In this document: one piece after another, positions 8,849-20,309 of the stretch
How positions within the stretch are numbered: the stretch's first letter is position 1
How the letters are laid out: every line of letters starts with the position of its first letter
From: an uncultured Alphaproteobacteria bacterium
Lineage (GTDB): Bacteria > Pseudomonadota > Alphaproteobacteria > CADEGL01
DNA: 44,568 nt
NCBI GenBank assembly: GCA_902826885.1
Contig: CADEGL010000003.1
Location: 6,660 to 51,227, forward strand
Reading direction: 5' to 3'
The notes under the pieces: generated by a model
The model's database searches: none
The model's input: the letters and a program-made list of their open reading frames with translations, nothing else
What the model was told of the DNA's origin: nothing
Made by a program: the position numbers and the translations under genes

Positions 8849-10099
8849 CTAGACGGGCCGCACCAGGGCGTGGCGCTTCTTTCCGGCCGACAGCTTGATC
8901 GTGCCGTTGGCCAGATCGCCGCTCGTCACCGCGCGCGCCTCGTCCGTGATGGGCGCGTCGTTCAAGCGCGCGCCGCCACTGCGGATCAGCCGCCGTGCCT
9001 CACCTTTGCTGGCCGCGAGGCCAGCGCGAGCCAGCAGATCGAACACCGGGATTCCGGCGTCCAGCTCTCCGCGTGTGACCTCGATGGCCGGCAACGCGTC
9101 GCCCGTGCCACCTTCCTCGAAGGTGCGGCGCGCGGTCTCGGCGGCTGCCTGGGCGGCGACCTCGCCATGCACCAAGGTGGTGGCTTCGTGGGCCAGGCGC
9201 TTCTTGGCCTCGTTCACGTCCGCGCCTTTGAGCGCCTCGAGCTTCTCGATCTCGGCCATCGGCAGGTCGGTGAACAGGCGCAGGAAGCGGCCGACGTCGC
9301 CATCCTCGGTGTTGCGCCAGAACTGCCAATAGTCGTAGGCCGGGAGAAGATCGTCGTTCAACCAAATCGCGCCTTGAGCGGTCTTACCCATTTTGGCGCC
9401 TGACGCGGTGGTGATGAGTGGCGAGGTTAGGCCGTAGAGCTGGCGATCGTCCACGCGCCGTCCCAGGTCGATGCCGCTGATGATGTTGCCCCACTGATCG
9501 GAGCCGCCCATCTGGAGCACGCAAGCGTGCCGCCGGGCCAGCTCGACGAAGTCGTAGGCTTGCAGGACCATGTAGTTGAATTCAAGGAAGGTCAGCGGCT
9601 GCTCGCGCTCGAGACGCAGACGCACGCTGTCTTGCGTTAGCATGCGGTTGACCGAGAAGTGGCGGCCAAAATCTCGCAGGAACGCGATATAGCCGAGACG
9701 GTCCAGCCAATCGGCATTGTTGACCATGACCGCATCGGTCGGGCCGTCGCCAAAGACCAAGAACTTATCGAACACGCGCCGGATGCCGGCCATGTTGCGC
9801 GCGATATCCTCGTCGGTCAGGAGCTTGCGCGCTTCGTCCTTGCCGGTCGGATCGCCTATCTTGGTCGTGCCGCCGCCCAAAAGGACGATCGGTTTGTGGC
9901 CCGCGCGCTGTAGGCGGCGCAACAGCATGATCTGGATCAGCGAACCCACATGCAGGCTGGTGGCCGTGCAGTCGAAGCCGATATAGGCGACGATCCGGCC
10001 GTCGGCCATGGCTGAATCCAGGCCGGCTGCGTCGGTGCTTTGATGGATGAAGCCGCGGGCTTCAACCTCGCGCATAAAGCTCGAACGAAACTCGGTCAT
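8849..10099 (-). CDS. tyrS: Tyrosyl-tRNA synthetase
   Basis: A 416-residue class I aminoacyl-tRNA synthetase that charges tRNA-Tyr. The HIGH-type motif is H50-V-G (in SLHVGSL), the KMSKS-type motif is KMGKT at 236-240, and a C-terminal S4 RNA-binding domain (from about residue 350) closes the protein. The tyrosine-pocket segment GGSDQWGNI is at 198-206. The start at 10099 gives the usual TyrRS N-terminus; the frame is open to 10174, but the extra 25 residues look non-coding. Divergent from anmK. Confidence 0.97.
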   Translation of the reverse strand: MTEFRSSFMREVEARGFIHQSTDAAGLDSAMADGRIVAYIGFDCTATSLHVGSLIQIMLLRRLQRAGHKPIVLLGGGTTKIGDPTGKDEARKLLTDEDIARNMAGIRRVFDKFLVFGDGPTDAVMVNNADWLDRLGYIAFLRDFGRHFSVNRMLTQDSVRLRLEREQPLTFLEFNYMVLQAYDFVELARRHACVLQMGGSDQWGNIISGIDLGRRVDDRQLYGLTSPLITTASGAKMGKTAQGAIWLNDDLLPAYDYWQFWRNTEDGDVGRFLRLFTDLPMAEIEKLEALKGADVNEAKKRLAHEATTLVHGEVAAQAAAETARRTFEEGGTGDALPAIEVTRGELDAGIPVFDLLARAGLAASKGEARRLIRSGGARLNDAPITDEARAVTSGDLANGTIKLSAGKKRHALVRPV

Positions 10100-10207
10100 G
10101 GCGGCTGGCGTGCTAGGGTGGCTGTGGAAGCGGTGCGGATTTTCGCGCGCGCAGGCCTGACTTAACATAGGCACTGGGCGCGGTCACGCATCAGTAGGAA
10201 AGCCAAT

Positions 10208-11281
10208 ATGGCGGATGCATTGTGGGCTTTGGGCTTGATGAGCGGCACCTCGCTCGATGGTGTCGACGCCGCCCTGGTCCGCACGGATGGCGTCCGCGTG
10301 CTGGAATTCGGTCCCTTCCGCACCGAGCCCTATGAGCCGGCTTTCCGTGCGCGGCTGCGCGCCGTCCTGGGCGGCAAGGGCGATGTGACCGGCGTCGAGC
10401 GTGACTTGACCGGAATCCATGTGGCGGCGGTGAAGGCGCTCCTGCGCGAGGCGGGCCGGGACAAGGCCGACCTCATCGGATTCCATGGCCACACCATTCT
10501 TCATGCGCCCGAGGCGCGCCGCACCTGGCAAATCGGCGATGGCGCATTGTTGGCGCGCCTGACAGGGATCGACGTGATCCATGATTTCCGCTCGGCCGAT
10601 ATGGCGGCGGGCGGCGAGGGCGCGCCCTTGGCGCCGGTCTATCACGCCGCGCTGGCCGGTGCGCTGGAGCGCCCGCTGGCCGTTCTCAATGTTGGCGGCG
10701 TCGCCAACGTCACCTGGATCGATGGTCCACCTTCCGAGCCTAACTTGATCGCCTTCGACACGGGACCCGGCAATGCGCTGGTCGACGATTGGGTCCATCG
10801 CCACGACGGCCGTCTCTATGACGCGGACGGTGCCCTGGCCGCGGCGGGGCGCGTCGACGCGGACGCGCTGGCGCGGCTGCTCGACCATGACTATTTCGGC
10901 CGGCGTCCGCCCAAGTCGCTCGACCGTGATGCCTTCTCCACGGTACCGGTGGAAAAATTGTCCGCTTCCGACGGAGCCGCGACGCTGACGGCATTCACGG
11001 CGCATGCGGTTGCGCGCGCCGTTTCGCATTTCCCCGCGCCGCCGCGGCGTTGGCTGGTCACGGGCGGCGGACGGCATAACAAGACGCTGATGACGGTACT
11101 GGCGCGTGTTCTGCCCGGCGCGGTGGAGCCGGCGGAAGCTGCGCGCTGGAACGGCGATGGGTTGGAGGCGCAGGCCTTCGCTTACCTGGCCGTGCGCAGC
11201 CTGCGCGGCTTGCCGCTCAGCTTTCCGGGAACGACAGGGGTCGACCGTCCGACGGCGGGCGGCGTGTTGCGCCGCGCGTAG
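10208..11281 (+). CDS. anmK: Anhydro-N-acetylmuramic acid kinase
   Basis: A 357-residue enzyme that hydrolyses and phosphorylates 1,6-anhydro-MurNAc to MurNAc-6-phosphate, a step of peptidoglycan recycling in the cytoplasm. The N-terminal GLMSGTSLDGVDAALV is the family's phosphate-binding signature; IGFHGHTI and FDTGPGNALVDDW are further conserved blocks. Length is normal. AGGAAA lies about 8 bases before the ATG. The gene stands alone, divergent from tyrS. No other recycling gene is next to it. Its stop is 3 bases from the stop of the opposing hydrolase gene. Confidence 0.96.
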   Translation: MADALWALGLMSGTSLDGVDAALVRTDGVRVLEFGPFRTEPYEPAFRARLRAVLGGKGDVTGVERDLTGIHVAAVKALLREAGRDKADLIGFHGHTILHAPEARRTWQIGDGALLARLTGIDVIHDFRSADMAAGGEGAPLAPVYHAALAGALERPLAVLNVGGVANVTWIDGPPSEPNLIAFDTGPGNALVDDWVHRHDGRLYDADGALAAAGRVDADALARLLDHDYFGRRPPKSLDRDAFSTVPVEKLSASDGAATLTAFTAHAVARAVSHFPAPPRRWLVTGGGRHNKTLMTVLARVLPGAVEPAEAARWNGDGLEAQAFAYLAVRSLRGLPLSFPGTTGVDRPTAGGVLRRA

Positions 11282-11284
11282 GCG

Positions 11285-11947
11285 TTACGAGGACGCGATG
11301 GCCAGCGGCTTTCCGATGGCCTTATCCAGGTAGTTGTCCACCTGTTCGACCAAATCGTCGATCCGGCCGGTGAAGAAATGGTCGGCTTTCTTCAGCAAGC
11401 GGTGGTCGATGGTGATGCCGCGCTGATTGGACAGGCGGTCGACCAGCTTCTTGATCGACTCCTGGGGCACGACCTGATCCTGGTCGCCGTTGATGATGAG
11501 GCCGGACGTCGGGCAGGGCGCTAGGAAGCCGAAATCGTACAGATTCGCGGGCGGCGCCACTGAAATGAAGCCGTTGATCTCCGGCCGCCGCATCAAGAGC
11601 TGCATGCCGATCCAGGCACCGAAGGAAAAGCCCGCGATCCAGCAGGCCGACGCGTTGGGGTTGTAGGTTTGCAGCCAGTCCAGCGCCGATGCGGCATCCG
11701 ACAGTTCCCCTTCGCCGCGGGCGAAGCTGCCTTGGGATCGGCCGACGCCGCGGAAATTGAAGCGCAGGACGGCGAAGCCGCGTCGCGCGAAGGCCTGATA
11801 GAGGGCGTAGACCACCTTATTGTTCATGGTTCCGCCGTGCTCCGGGTGGGGGTGGAGCAGAAGGGCGATGGGGGCCGTGGCGCTCTTTCCGATGTGGTAG
11901 CGGCCTTCGATACGTCCTTCGGGGCCGGGGATGATCACTTCGGGCAT
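11285..11947 (-). CDS. Alpha/beta hydrolase (small serine-hydrolase type)
   Basis: A 220-residue cytoplasmic alpha/beta hydrolase. The nucleophile elbow is GFSFG with S108; the acid is probably D157 (NGDQDQVVP) and the base H190 (ADHFF). The oxyanion segment is HPHPEHGG (32-39). The substrate is unknown. Homologues with this HPHP...GGTMNN start are, as I recall, often found beside suf/isc genes in alphaproteobacteria, and here the gene lies just upstream of the iron-sulfur operon but on the other strand. The ATG at 11947 is chosen from the protein start; the open frame to 12037 adds arginine-rich sequence. Confidence 0.88.
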   Translation of the reverse strand: MPEVIIPGPEGRIEGRYHIGKSATAPIALLLHPHPEHGGTMNNKVVYALYQAFARRGFAVLRFNFRGVGRSQGSFARGEGELSDAASALDWLQTYNPNASACWIAGFSFGAWIGMQLLMRRPEINGFISVAPPANLYDFGFLAPCPTSGLIINGDQDQVVPQESIKKLVDRLSNQRGITIDHRLLKKADHFFTGRIDDLVEQVDNYLDKAIGKPLAIASS

Positions 11948-12070
11948 TCCGTTGCGAGCCTTTCGATTGATGGGCGATCGCCGCCAGAGGGGGCGCCCGC
12001 TCGATATCCGACCTGGCCGCTGAGGCAATCCCCTCAAAAACTAGGGATTTCTGCGAAAATCGGCAGCGTA

Positions 12071-12095
12071 TTACTTGACCAGACTAGTCGGGAAA
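12071..12095 (+). promoter_or_regulatory. Predicted IscR type 1 operator
   Basis: The 25 bases match 19 of 25 positions of the E. coli IscR [2Fe-2S] (type 1) consensus. The core is TTGAC (12075-12079), six central bases, then AGTC (12086-12089) and GG: both half-sites have the correct 17-base core spacing. It sits on the -35 element of the promoter that would drive cysE-iscR-suf, so cluster-loaded IscR would block transcription. Assignment is by consensus only. Confidence 0.72.
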
Positions 12096-12103
12096 ATTAT
12101 ATC
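12075..12103 (+). promoter_or_regulatory. Sigma70-like promoter of the cysE-iscR-suf operon
   Basis: TTGACC (12075-12080), a 17-base spacer and TATATC (12098-12103). Both hexamers are close to consensus and the spacer is ideal. Transcription would begin near 12110, giving a 60-base leader before cysE. The predicted IscR site covers the -35 and the first part of the spacer. Confidence 0.7.
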
Positions 12104-12170
12104 CCGAGCGCCAGTCGAGCATGTTTGGGCCGAGGGTCCAGGGCGCGGCGTTAATATCATTCGCAAGGCC

Positions 12171-12923
12171 ATGATGTTCAAGGGGATTTTGGCGGATATC
12201 GACTCGATCAAGGCGCGCGATCCCGCGGTCCGCTCGCGCCTCGAGGTCGTCCTTTGCTATCCCGGCTATCACGCCGTGCTGATTCACCGGTTGGCCCACG
12301 CTTTGTGGACCCGACATTGGCGCTTGGGCGCGCGTTTTATATCCCACTTGGGCCGTTGGTTGACCGGGATCGAGATTCACCCCGGCGCCAAGGTCGGCCA
12401 GCGTCTTTTCATCGACCATGGTATGGGAACCGTGATCGGCGAGACCGCCGAGATCGGCGACGACGTCACTCTCTATCACGACGTGACCTTGGGCGGCACG
12501 GCGCCCTCGATCAATTCCGGCGCACAGGTCGATCACAAGCGCCATCCGACCCTGGCCGACAACGTGATCATCGGGTCCGGCGCCCAGATCCTGGGGCCCA
12601 TCACGGTCGGGCGGTGTGCGCGTGTCGGCGCCAACGCCGTGGTGGTCAAGGATGTGCCGCCGAACGTGACGGTCACCGGCATTCCGGCCCGCATTTTGGA
12701 ATCGCAACACCGGCGCGCCGAGACGGATTTCGTGGCCTACGGCACGCCGGGTGCGGACGTGCCTGATCCGTTGGTCGCCGCCATCGAGGCATTGCGCGCC
12801 GAAGTGGACGCGCTGAAGGGCCGGCTGGCGCAGGTTGAGAACAGTGATGGGCGGAGCGAGGAAAGCGGCTCCGCGGTGGTGCGCCCTCTCGCGGTGGGCG
12901 AGCGCGCCGGACGGCAGGCATGA
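12171..12923 (+). CDS. cysE: Serine O-acetyltransferase
   Basis: A 250-residue serine acetyltransferase: acetyl-CoA plus L-serine gives O-acetylserine, the acceptor for sulfide in cysteine synthesis. The N-terminal helical part (1-60) is followed by left-handed beta-helix hexapeptide repeats, with [20 protein letters not shown] and the loop containing [19 protein letters not shown] holding the catalytic D-H pair. The C-terminal tail from about residue 200 contains a short coiled-coil stretch. The start is the ATG at 12171 (or the adjacent one at 12174); the longer open frame from 12075 would begin inside the promoter. As first gene of the iron-sulfur operon it supplies precursor for the cysteine used by the desulfurases. 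Confidence 0.93.
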   Translation: MMFKGILADIDSIKARDPAVRSRLEVVLCYPGYHAVLIHRLAHALWTRHWRLGARFISHLGRWLTGIEIHPGAKVGQRLFIDHGMGTVIGETAEIGDDVTLYHDVTLGGTAPSINSGAQVDHKRHPTLADNVIIGSGAQILGPITVGRCARVGANAVVVKDVPPNVTVTGIPARILESQHRRAETDFVAYGTPGADVPDPLVAAIEALRAEVDALKGRLAQVENSDGRSEESGSAVVRPLAVGERAGRQA

Positions 12924-13008
12924 CAATCGAGACGGCGGCCTTCGGACGAGGCCGTGGCGACCAACAGGACGACGGGACGGCCGAACGCAGAGAGACGGAG
13001 ACAGGCCG

Positions 13009-13497
13009 ATGAAACTCAGCACCAAAGGGCGCTATGCCGTGATGGCCATGGTGGAACTGGCCAGCCGCGGCGATGCCAAGCCGACCACGCTGGCGGAAAT
13101 CGCCGAACGTCAGGATATTTCGCTGTCGTACCTGGAACAGCTTTTCGCCAAGCTGCGCCGGGCGGGCATCGTGCGCAGCGTGCGCGGTCCGGGCGGCGGC
13201 TATGTGCTGGCGTTCCCGCCGCGCGACACGCGCATTTCCGACATCATCATCGCGGTCGACGAGCCGGTGCAGGTCACGCGCTGCAAGCCGGGGTCGCCAA
13301 AGGGTTGTACGACCGACGGCAGCCGTTGCTTGACCCATGATCTGTGGGAAGAGCTGGGCCAGCAGATCCGCCTGTTCCTGGCCTCGGTCTCGCTCGATGA
13401 CGTCTGTCAGCGCCGCGTGCTTGGGCGCAGCGGCCAGATTCACCGCGACGCGCTCGCGGCCAACGTCAACGGCGCGGCGGCGAACGCGGCGGAATGA
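13009..13497 (+). CDS. iscR: IscR, Rrf2-family iron-sulfur regulator
   Basis: A 162-residue transcription factor with an N-terminal winged helix (MKLSTKGRYAVMAMVELA, recognition helix near SLSYLEQLF, wing VRGPGGGY) and a cluster-binding loop with C92, C100 and C107 followed by LTHD (H110). E. coli IscR has C92, C98, C104 and H107, so the cluster ligands are present but the loop is three residues longer. It should repress its own operon when carrying [2Fe-2S]; a fitting operator precedes cysE. The ATG at 13009 has GGAG 9 bases upstream; the open frame reaches back to 12835 only because of high GC. It overlaps the next gene by 4 bases. Confidence 0.94.
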   Translation: MKLSTKGRYAVMAMVELASRGDAKPTTLAEIAERQDISLSYLEQLFAKLRRAGIVRSVRGPGGGYVLAFPPRDTRISDIIIAVDEPVQVTRCKPGSPKGCTTDGSRCLTHDLWEELGQQIRLFLASVSLDDVCQRRVLGRSGQIHRDALAANVNGAAANAAE

Positions 13498-14612
13498 AGA
13501 CCATGGCCTATTTCGACCATAACGCGACCGCGCCGGTGAAGCCGGCCGTGGCCGAGGCGGTCCGCGCGGCCCTCGGCGCGTGCGGCAATCCTTCGTCGGT
13601 GCACGGCGCCGGCCGGGTAGCGCGGCGCATGGTCGAGGATGGCCGCGATGCGGTCGCCGCCCTGGTGGGCGCGCGGCCGGAGCGCGTGGTCTTCACCGCG
13701 GGCGGCACGGAGGCCAACAACCTGGCCCTACGCGGCGCGGGCCGGGCGCGCATCCTGGCGGGCGCCACGGAGCACCCTTCCGTGCTGAAGGGCGCAGATG
13801 TGGTCGAGACGGTGCCGGTCCTCCGCAACGGCCGCCTCGATCTTGAAGCCCTCGATATCATGCTTACGCAGGGCGGCGTGCCGGCCCTCGTTTCCGTCAT
13901 GCTGGCCAACAATGAAACCGGCGTGATCCATCCGGTGGCCGAAGCCGCCGCCATCGCCAAGCGCCGCGGCGCGCTGATCCACTGCGACGCTTCGCAGGCA
14001 CCGGGGCGGATCGCGTTCGACATGGCATCCCTCGGTGCGGATTTGTTGACCCTGTCGGCGCACAAGCTGGGCGGCCCCATGGGCGCGGGCGCGCTCGTGC
14101 TGGGTCCGGGTGCCGAGATCGAATCGGTTCTGCGCGGCGGCGGCCAGGAGCGGCGTCGGCGCGCGGGCACCGAGAACGTGCCCGCCATCGCCGGCTTTGG
14201 CGCCGCGGCATCGCTGGCCAAGGACGATCTGCATGACGCGCCGCGCCTCGCGCGTCTGCGCGATCTGTTGGAAACACGCTTGGTCGCTAAGGGTGCCATT
14301 GTGTTTGGTGCGGACGCGCCGCGCTTGCCCAACACGAGCAGCGTGTCCATGCCGGGCGTGGCCAGCGACACCCAGGTGATGGGCCTGGACTTGGCGGGCT
14401 TCGCGGTTTCAGCGGGGGCCGCCTGTTCGTCGGGCAAGGTCGAGCCGTCGCACGTATTGGCCGCCATGGGCGTGCCCGAGGCCGAAGCGCGCACGACGAT
14501 CCGCATCAGCTTGGGTTGGCCCACGACGGATGTCGAGGTCGAAGCATTCATCGGAGCGTGGTTCGCGCTCCGTCGCAAGGTGGGCGCGCGCGCGTCCGCC
14601 GTAGCGGCTTAA
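13494..14612 (+). CDS. Cysteine desulfurase, group I (IscS/NifS-like)
   Basis: A 372-residue PLP enzyme releasing sulfur from cysteine as an enzyme persulfide. The PLP lysine is K191 (SAHKLGGP), the aldimine-contact region has TEHPSV, and the persulfide cysteine is C311 in the flexible loop GAACSSGK, typical of group I. It is shorter than E. coli IscS (404) and nearer the NifS-like enzymes found in alphaproteobacterial suf operons. The start overlaps the iscR stop by 4 bases (ATGA); an alternative ATG is at 13503. It is one of two desulfurases in this operon; the other is SufS. Confidence 0.93.
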   Translation: MKTMAYFDHNATAPVKPAVAEAVRAALGACGNPSSVHGAGRVARRMVEDGRDAVAALVGARPERVVFTAGGTEANNLALRGAGRARILAGATEHPSVLKGADVVETVPVLRNGRLDLEALDIMLTQGGVPALVSVMLANNETGVIHPVAEAAAIAKRRGALIHCDASQAPGRIAFDMASLGADLLTLSAHKLGGPMGAGALVLGPGAEIESVLRGGGQERRRRAGTENVPAIAGFGAAASLAKDDLHDAPRLARLRDLLETRLVAKGAIVFGADAPRLPNTSSVSMPGVASDTQVMGLDLAGFAVSAGAACSSGKVEPSHVLAAMGVPEAEARTTIRISLGWPTTDVEVEAFIGAWFALRRKVGARASAVAA

Positions 14613-14633
14613 GGTCAGCAAGGACTCGGAAAC

Positions 14634-16091
<1,458 letters not shown>

Positions 16092-16123
16092 CGGCCCGAG
16101 AACGAATTCGGAAGGAAGTGCCC

Positions 16124-16869
<746 letters not shown>

Positions 16870-16873
<4 letters not shown>

Positions 16874-18156
16874 GCGCCACCACCCACGCGCTGCATTTGG
16901 ATCGCTTCGAGGCCGCCAAGGCCGGCCTGCCGGGCGATGCGCGCGCGCGCGCCGATGCGCTGGCCCGTTACGCCAAGTTGGGCGTGCCGACGCCCAAGCT
17001 GGAAGCCTGGCATTTCACCAGCCTAAAGCCGCTGGACGAAGCCGCGCTCGCGCCGTCGGATGCCAAGGTTGCCGTCACGGCCGCGACCGTGGCCGGCCAT
17101 GCCTTGTCCACCAGCCACGCCCATCATCAGCTCGTCTTCGTCGACGGTCACTTCCGCGCCGATCTCTCGCGCATCGGCACGCTGCCGAAGGGCGTCGTCC
17201 TGACGGGCTGGTCGGCGGCGAAATCGCTGCCGAAGGATTTCCTGGCCGAGGCCGCCGACGCCGGCGCCATGCGCGTGTTGAACGCGGCCTACGCCGCCGA
17301 CGGCGCGATTCTTGAGGTGCCTGCCGGCGTTGCGCTGGCGGCACCCGTCCATCTGATGTTTCTCGGCGCGTCCGGCGCCGCGCACGCGCGCAACCGGATC
17401 ACGATGGGCGAGGGCGCCTCGGCCACGGTCTTGGAGACGTACGTCGGCACAGGGCGCTATTGGACCAACGCGGTGACCGATATTTCCATCGCCGCCGGTG
17501 CCATGCTCAAGCACCTGAAGCTGCAGACCGAAGGCGGCGAGGCGTTCCACACCGCCGCCACCGCCGCCCATGTCGCGGCCAAGGGCGTCTACGACAGTTT
17601 CGTGCTTTCGATCGGCGGCAAGCTGGCCCGCAATGAAATCGACGCCGTACTGAAGGGCGAGGGCGGGCGGGTGAAGCTGGAGGGCGCCTATTTGGCTCGG
17701 GCGCGCCAGCACATCGACAACACGACCATCATCGACCATGCGGCCGCGCATTGCGACAGCGAGGAGCGTTATCGCGGCGTGCTGGACGATCATGCTTACG
17801 CGGCGTTCCAGGGCCGCATCGTGGTGCGTCCCGATGCACAGAAGACCAACGCGCACCAGCTCAACGAGAACCTGCTTCTCTCCGACCGCGCCGAGATCGG
17901 CTCGAAGCCGGAGCTGGAAATCCATGCCGACGACGTGAAGTGCGGCCATGGTGCCACGGCCGGCGAGATCGACGAGCAGGCGCTGTTCTATCTGCGCGCA
18001 CGGGGCATTGGCCTGGAGCAGGCGCGCGGCATGCTGATCGAGGCCTTTGTCTCCGAGCTTATCGACGCTATCGCGGACGAGGCCATCCGCGACCGCTTCA
18101 CGGCTTCCGTCGGCGGCTGGCTCTACGATGCCCAGGGCGCGCGGAGGGCGGCATGA
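16870..18156 (+). CDS. sufD: SufD, second scaffold subunit of the SufBC2D complex
   Basis: A 428-residue paralogue of SufB that pairs with it and with SufC. The conserved C-terminal stretch VKCGHGATAGEIDEQALFYL contains the histidine thought to help hold the nascent cluster (E. coli H360 region). The N-terminus includes the LEAWHFTSLKPL segment seen in SufD proteins. It starts inside the sufC stop (ATGA) and its own stop overlaps the sufS start in the same way, so sufC-D-S are translationally coupled. Confidence 0.95.
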
Positions 18157-19406
18157 ACGCGGTGGCGGCGGCGTCCAAGATCAAACGTCCGTTCGACGTT
18201 GCGCGCATCCGCGCCGATTTCCCGATCCTGTCGCGCACGATCTATGACAAGCCGCTGGTCTTCTTGGACAGCGCCGCCAGCGCCCAGAAGCCGCGCACGG
18301 TGATCGACGTGCTGTCGCGCACCTACGAGAACGAATATGCCAACATTCACCGCGGCGTGTACTACCTGTCGCAGAAGACGACCGACGCCTTCGAGGCGGC
18401 GCGCGAGACCGCGCGCCGCCTGTTGAACGCCCGCGAGACGCGCGAAATCGTTTTCGTGCGCGGCGGCACCGAGGCCATCAACCTGGTAGCGCAAAGCTGG
18501 GGGCCGACCAATCTCAAGGCCGGTGATGAAGTGGTGCTGACCGAATTGGAGCACCACTCCAACATCGTCCCCTGGCAGTTGCTTCGTGACCGCACGGGCA
18601 TCGTCATCCGGGCGATTCCGGTGGACGAGACCGGGGCCTTGGATCTTGGCGCCTATGCCAAGATTTTGAATCCGCGCACCAAGCTGGTCGCGGTCACCCA
18701 TTGCTCCAACGTCACGGGCACGGTGCCGCCGGTCAAGGAAATCACCCGCATGGCGCATGCCCAGGGTGCGTTGGTGCTGGTCGACGGCTGCCAGTCCGCG
18801 CCGCGCCTGACGGTGGACGTGCAGGACCTGGACTGCGACTTCTACGTCGTCACCGGTCACAAGCTGTATGGCCCATCGGGCACCGGCTTCCTTTACGGCA
18901 AGGGGGAGCTTTTGGACGCGATGCCGCCCTATCAGGGCGGTGGCGGCATGATCCGCCGGGTCAGTTTCGAGAAGACCGAGTATGCCGAGGTGCCCCATCG
19001 GTTCGAGGCCGGCACGCCCAACATCGCGGGCACCATTGGCCTCGCGGCCGCCATGGACTACGTCATGGATCTGGGTCTCGACGCCATCGAGCGCCATGAG
19101 GCAAAGGTCCTGGACTACGCCCACAAGCGCCTGTCCGAGATCAACAGCGTGCGCATCGTCGGCACGGCCAAGGAGAAGGCCAGCATCCTGTCCTTCAATA
19201 TTGGCGAGGTGCATCCCCACGACGTCGGCACCATCCTCGACCGCGAAGGCGTGGCGGTGCGCGTCGGCCATCATTGCGCCCAGCCGCTAATGGACAAGCT
19301 GGGCTTGGTCGCGACCGTGCGCGCGTCCTTCGGCGTCTACAACACGATGGAAGACGTGGATGCCCTGTGCGCCGCGGTCCAGAAGGTGCAGAGGTTCTTC
19401 GGCTGA
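18153..19406 (+). CDS. sufS: SufS, group II cysteine desulfurase
   Basis: A 417-residue PLP-dependent desulfurase that passes persulfide sulfur to SufU or SufE. The PLP lysine is K237 (VTGHKLYGPSG), and the persulfide cysteine is C375 in VGHHCAQPLM, a short ordered loop typical of group II. ELEHHSNIVPW is another hallmark. The start at 18153 overlaps the sufD stop by 4 bases and has GGAGG (18143-18147) upstream; the open frame from 17751 is not coding. The stop and the sufU start share one base. Confidence 0.97.
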   Translation: MNAVAAASKIKRPFDVARIRADFPILSRTIYDKPLVFLDSAASAQKPRTVIDVLSRTYENEYANIHRGVYYLSQKTTDAFEAARETARRLLNARETREIVFVRGGTEAINLVAQSWGPTNLKAGDEVVLTELEHHSNIVPWQLLRDRTGIVIRAIPVDETGALDLGAYAKILNPRTKLVAVTHCSNVTGTVPPVKEITRMAHAQGALVLVDGCQSAPRLTVDVQDLDCDFYVVTGHKLYGPSGTGFLYGKGELLDAMPPYQGGGGMIRRVSFEKTEYAEVPHRFEAGTPNIAGTIGLAAAMDYVMDLGLDAIERHEAKVLDYAHKRLSEINSVRIVGTAKEKASILSFNIGEVHPHDVGTILDREGVAVRVGHHCAQPLMDKLGLVATVRASFGVYNTMEDVDALCAAVQKVQRFFG

Positions 19407-19852
19407 TGTCTGATCTGCGCGACCTCTATCAGGAAGTGATCGTCGACCACAGCAAGCGGCCGCGGAATTTCGGCAAGCCCGCGGACGTGCACCAGCACGC
19501 CGATGGCCACAACCCGCTGTGCGGCGACACGGTCACGGTCTATCTGACCGTCGAGGGCGGCAAGGTGGCCGACGTGTCGTTCGAGGGGCGCGGCTGCGCG
19601 ATCTCGATGGCGTCGGCCTCGTTGATGACCGAGGCCGTCAAGGGCAAGACTGTGGCCGAGGCGCGTGCGATGTTCGAGCATTTCCATCGCCTGGTTACCG
19701 GCAAGGACGAGTTTCCCGACGACGCGCTGGACAAGCTGGCCGTGTTCGAGGGCGTGCGCGACTATCCCGTGCGGGTCAAATGCGCGACCTTGCCGTGGCA
19801 CACGCTGGTGGCTGCGCTCGAATCCCGCGCAGAAGCCGTTTCGACCGAATAG
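19406..19852 (+). CDS. sufU: SufU, zinc-dependent sulfur-transfer partner of SufS
   Basis: A 148-residue IscU-fold protein. The ligand set is C39, D41 (NPLCGD), C64 (GRGCAISMAS) and C126 (RVKCATLPWHTL). The insert before C126 and the CATLPW motif, instead of the LPPVK-HC motif for HscA binding, mark it as SufU rather than IscU. In the Bacillus system SufU binds zinc and accepts the persulfide from SufS by ligand swapping. The absence of hscA and hscB in the operon agrees. Start at 19406 overlaps the sufS stop by one base. Confidence 0.93.
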   Translation: MSDLRDLYQEVIVDHSKRPRNFGKPADVHQHADGHNPLCGDTVTVYLTVEGGKVADVSFEGRGCAISMASASLMTEAVKGKTVAEARAMFEHFHRLVTGKDEFPDDALDKLAVFEGVRDYPVRVKCATLPWHTLVAALESRAEAVSTE

Positions 19853-19858
19853 GAAGCC

Positions 19859-20269
19859 ATGGACGCCAACGAACAGCCGACCGGAACGCCCAAGTCCGAT
19901 ACGACACCCGCCGCGGTAGATGATGCGGAATGGGCCGAGGCGCGCCAGGGCGTGGCCGAGGGGCAGGAACATTTGGCCGAGGGCGTGAAGGAAGTCATCC
20001 GCACCTGTTACGACCCCGAGATCCCGGTGAATATCTACGACCTGGGGCTGATCTACAGTGTGGGCGTGGATGCCAAGGGCAAGGTATGGATCGACATGAC
20101 CTTGACCGCGCCGGGCTGCCCCGTGGCGGGCACGCTGCCGGGTGAGGTCGAGGAGCGGGTTAAGATGACCCCGGGGGTCATGGACGCCAAGGTGAACCTG
20201 GTCTGGGACCCGCCTTGGGACCAAGGCCGGATGAGCGAGGCGGCCAAGCTCGAGCTTGGATTGATCTGA
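19859..20269 (+). CDS. sufT: SufT, MIP18/DUF59-type Fe-S maturation factor
   Basis: A 136-residue protein with a variable acidic N-terminus (1-40) and a DUF59/MIP18 domain (about 42-125). Conserved blocks are CYDPEIPVNIYDLGLIY and LTAPGCPVAG, with the reactive cysteine in APGCP, and VWDPPW near the end. It assists Fe-S cluster maturation or transfer. AGGAAG lies just before the ATG. It follows sufU after 6 bases. A candidate internal promoter lies at its 3' end. Confidence 0.92.
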   Translation: MDANEQPTGTPKSDTTPAAVDDAEWAEARQGVAEGQEHLAEGVKEVIRTCYDPEIPVNIYDLGLIYSVGVDAKGKVWIDMTLTAPGCPVAGTLPGEVEERVKMTPGVMDAKVNLVWDPPWDQGRMSEAAKLELGLI

Positions 20270-20288
20270 GACTTCAAACGCTTATATT
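20261..20288 (+). promoter_or_regulatory. Candidate internal promoter for iscA-fdx
   Basis: TTGATC (20261-20266), a 16-base spacer and TATATT (20283-20288), at the sufT stop and in the following AT-rich gap. A small dyad CTTCAA (20272-20277) with TTGAAG (20287-20292) overlaps the -10. This could give iscA and fdx extra, IscR-independent expression. Confidence 0.42.
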
Positions 20289-20309
20289 GAAGACCGAAGG
20301 AGCCCTCTA

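Noticed and set aside
12075-12170. N-terminal extension of cysE to 12075
   Set aside because: The extension would start within the -35 element and IscR operator; the SAT protein begins at 12171.
19406-19852. Calling the IscU-fold gene iscU
   Set aside because: It has the SufU-type insert and CATLPW motif and lacks the LPPVK segment for HscA; it also follows sufS directly.
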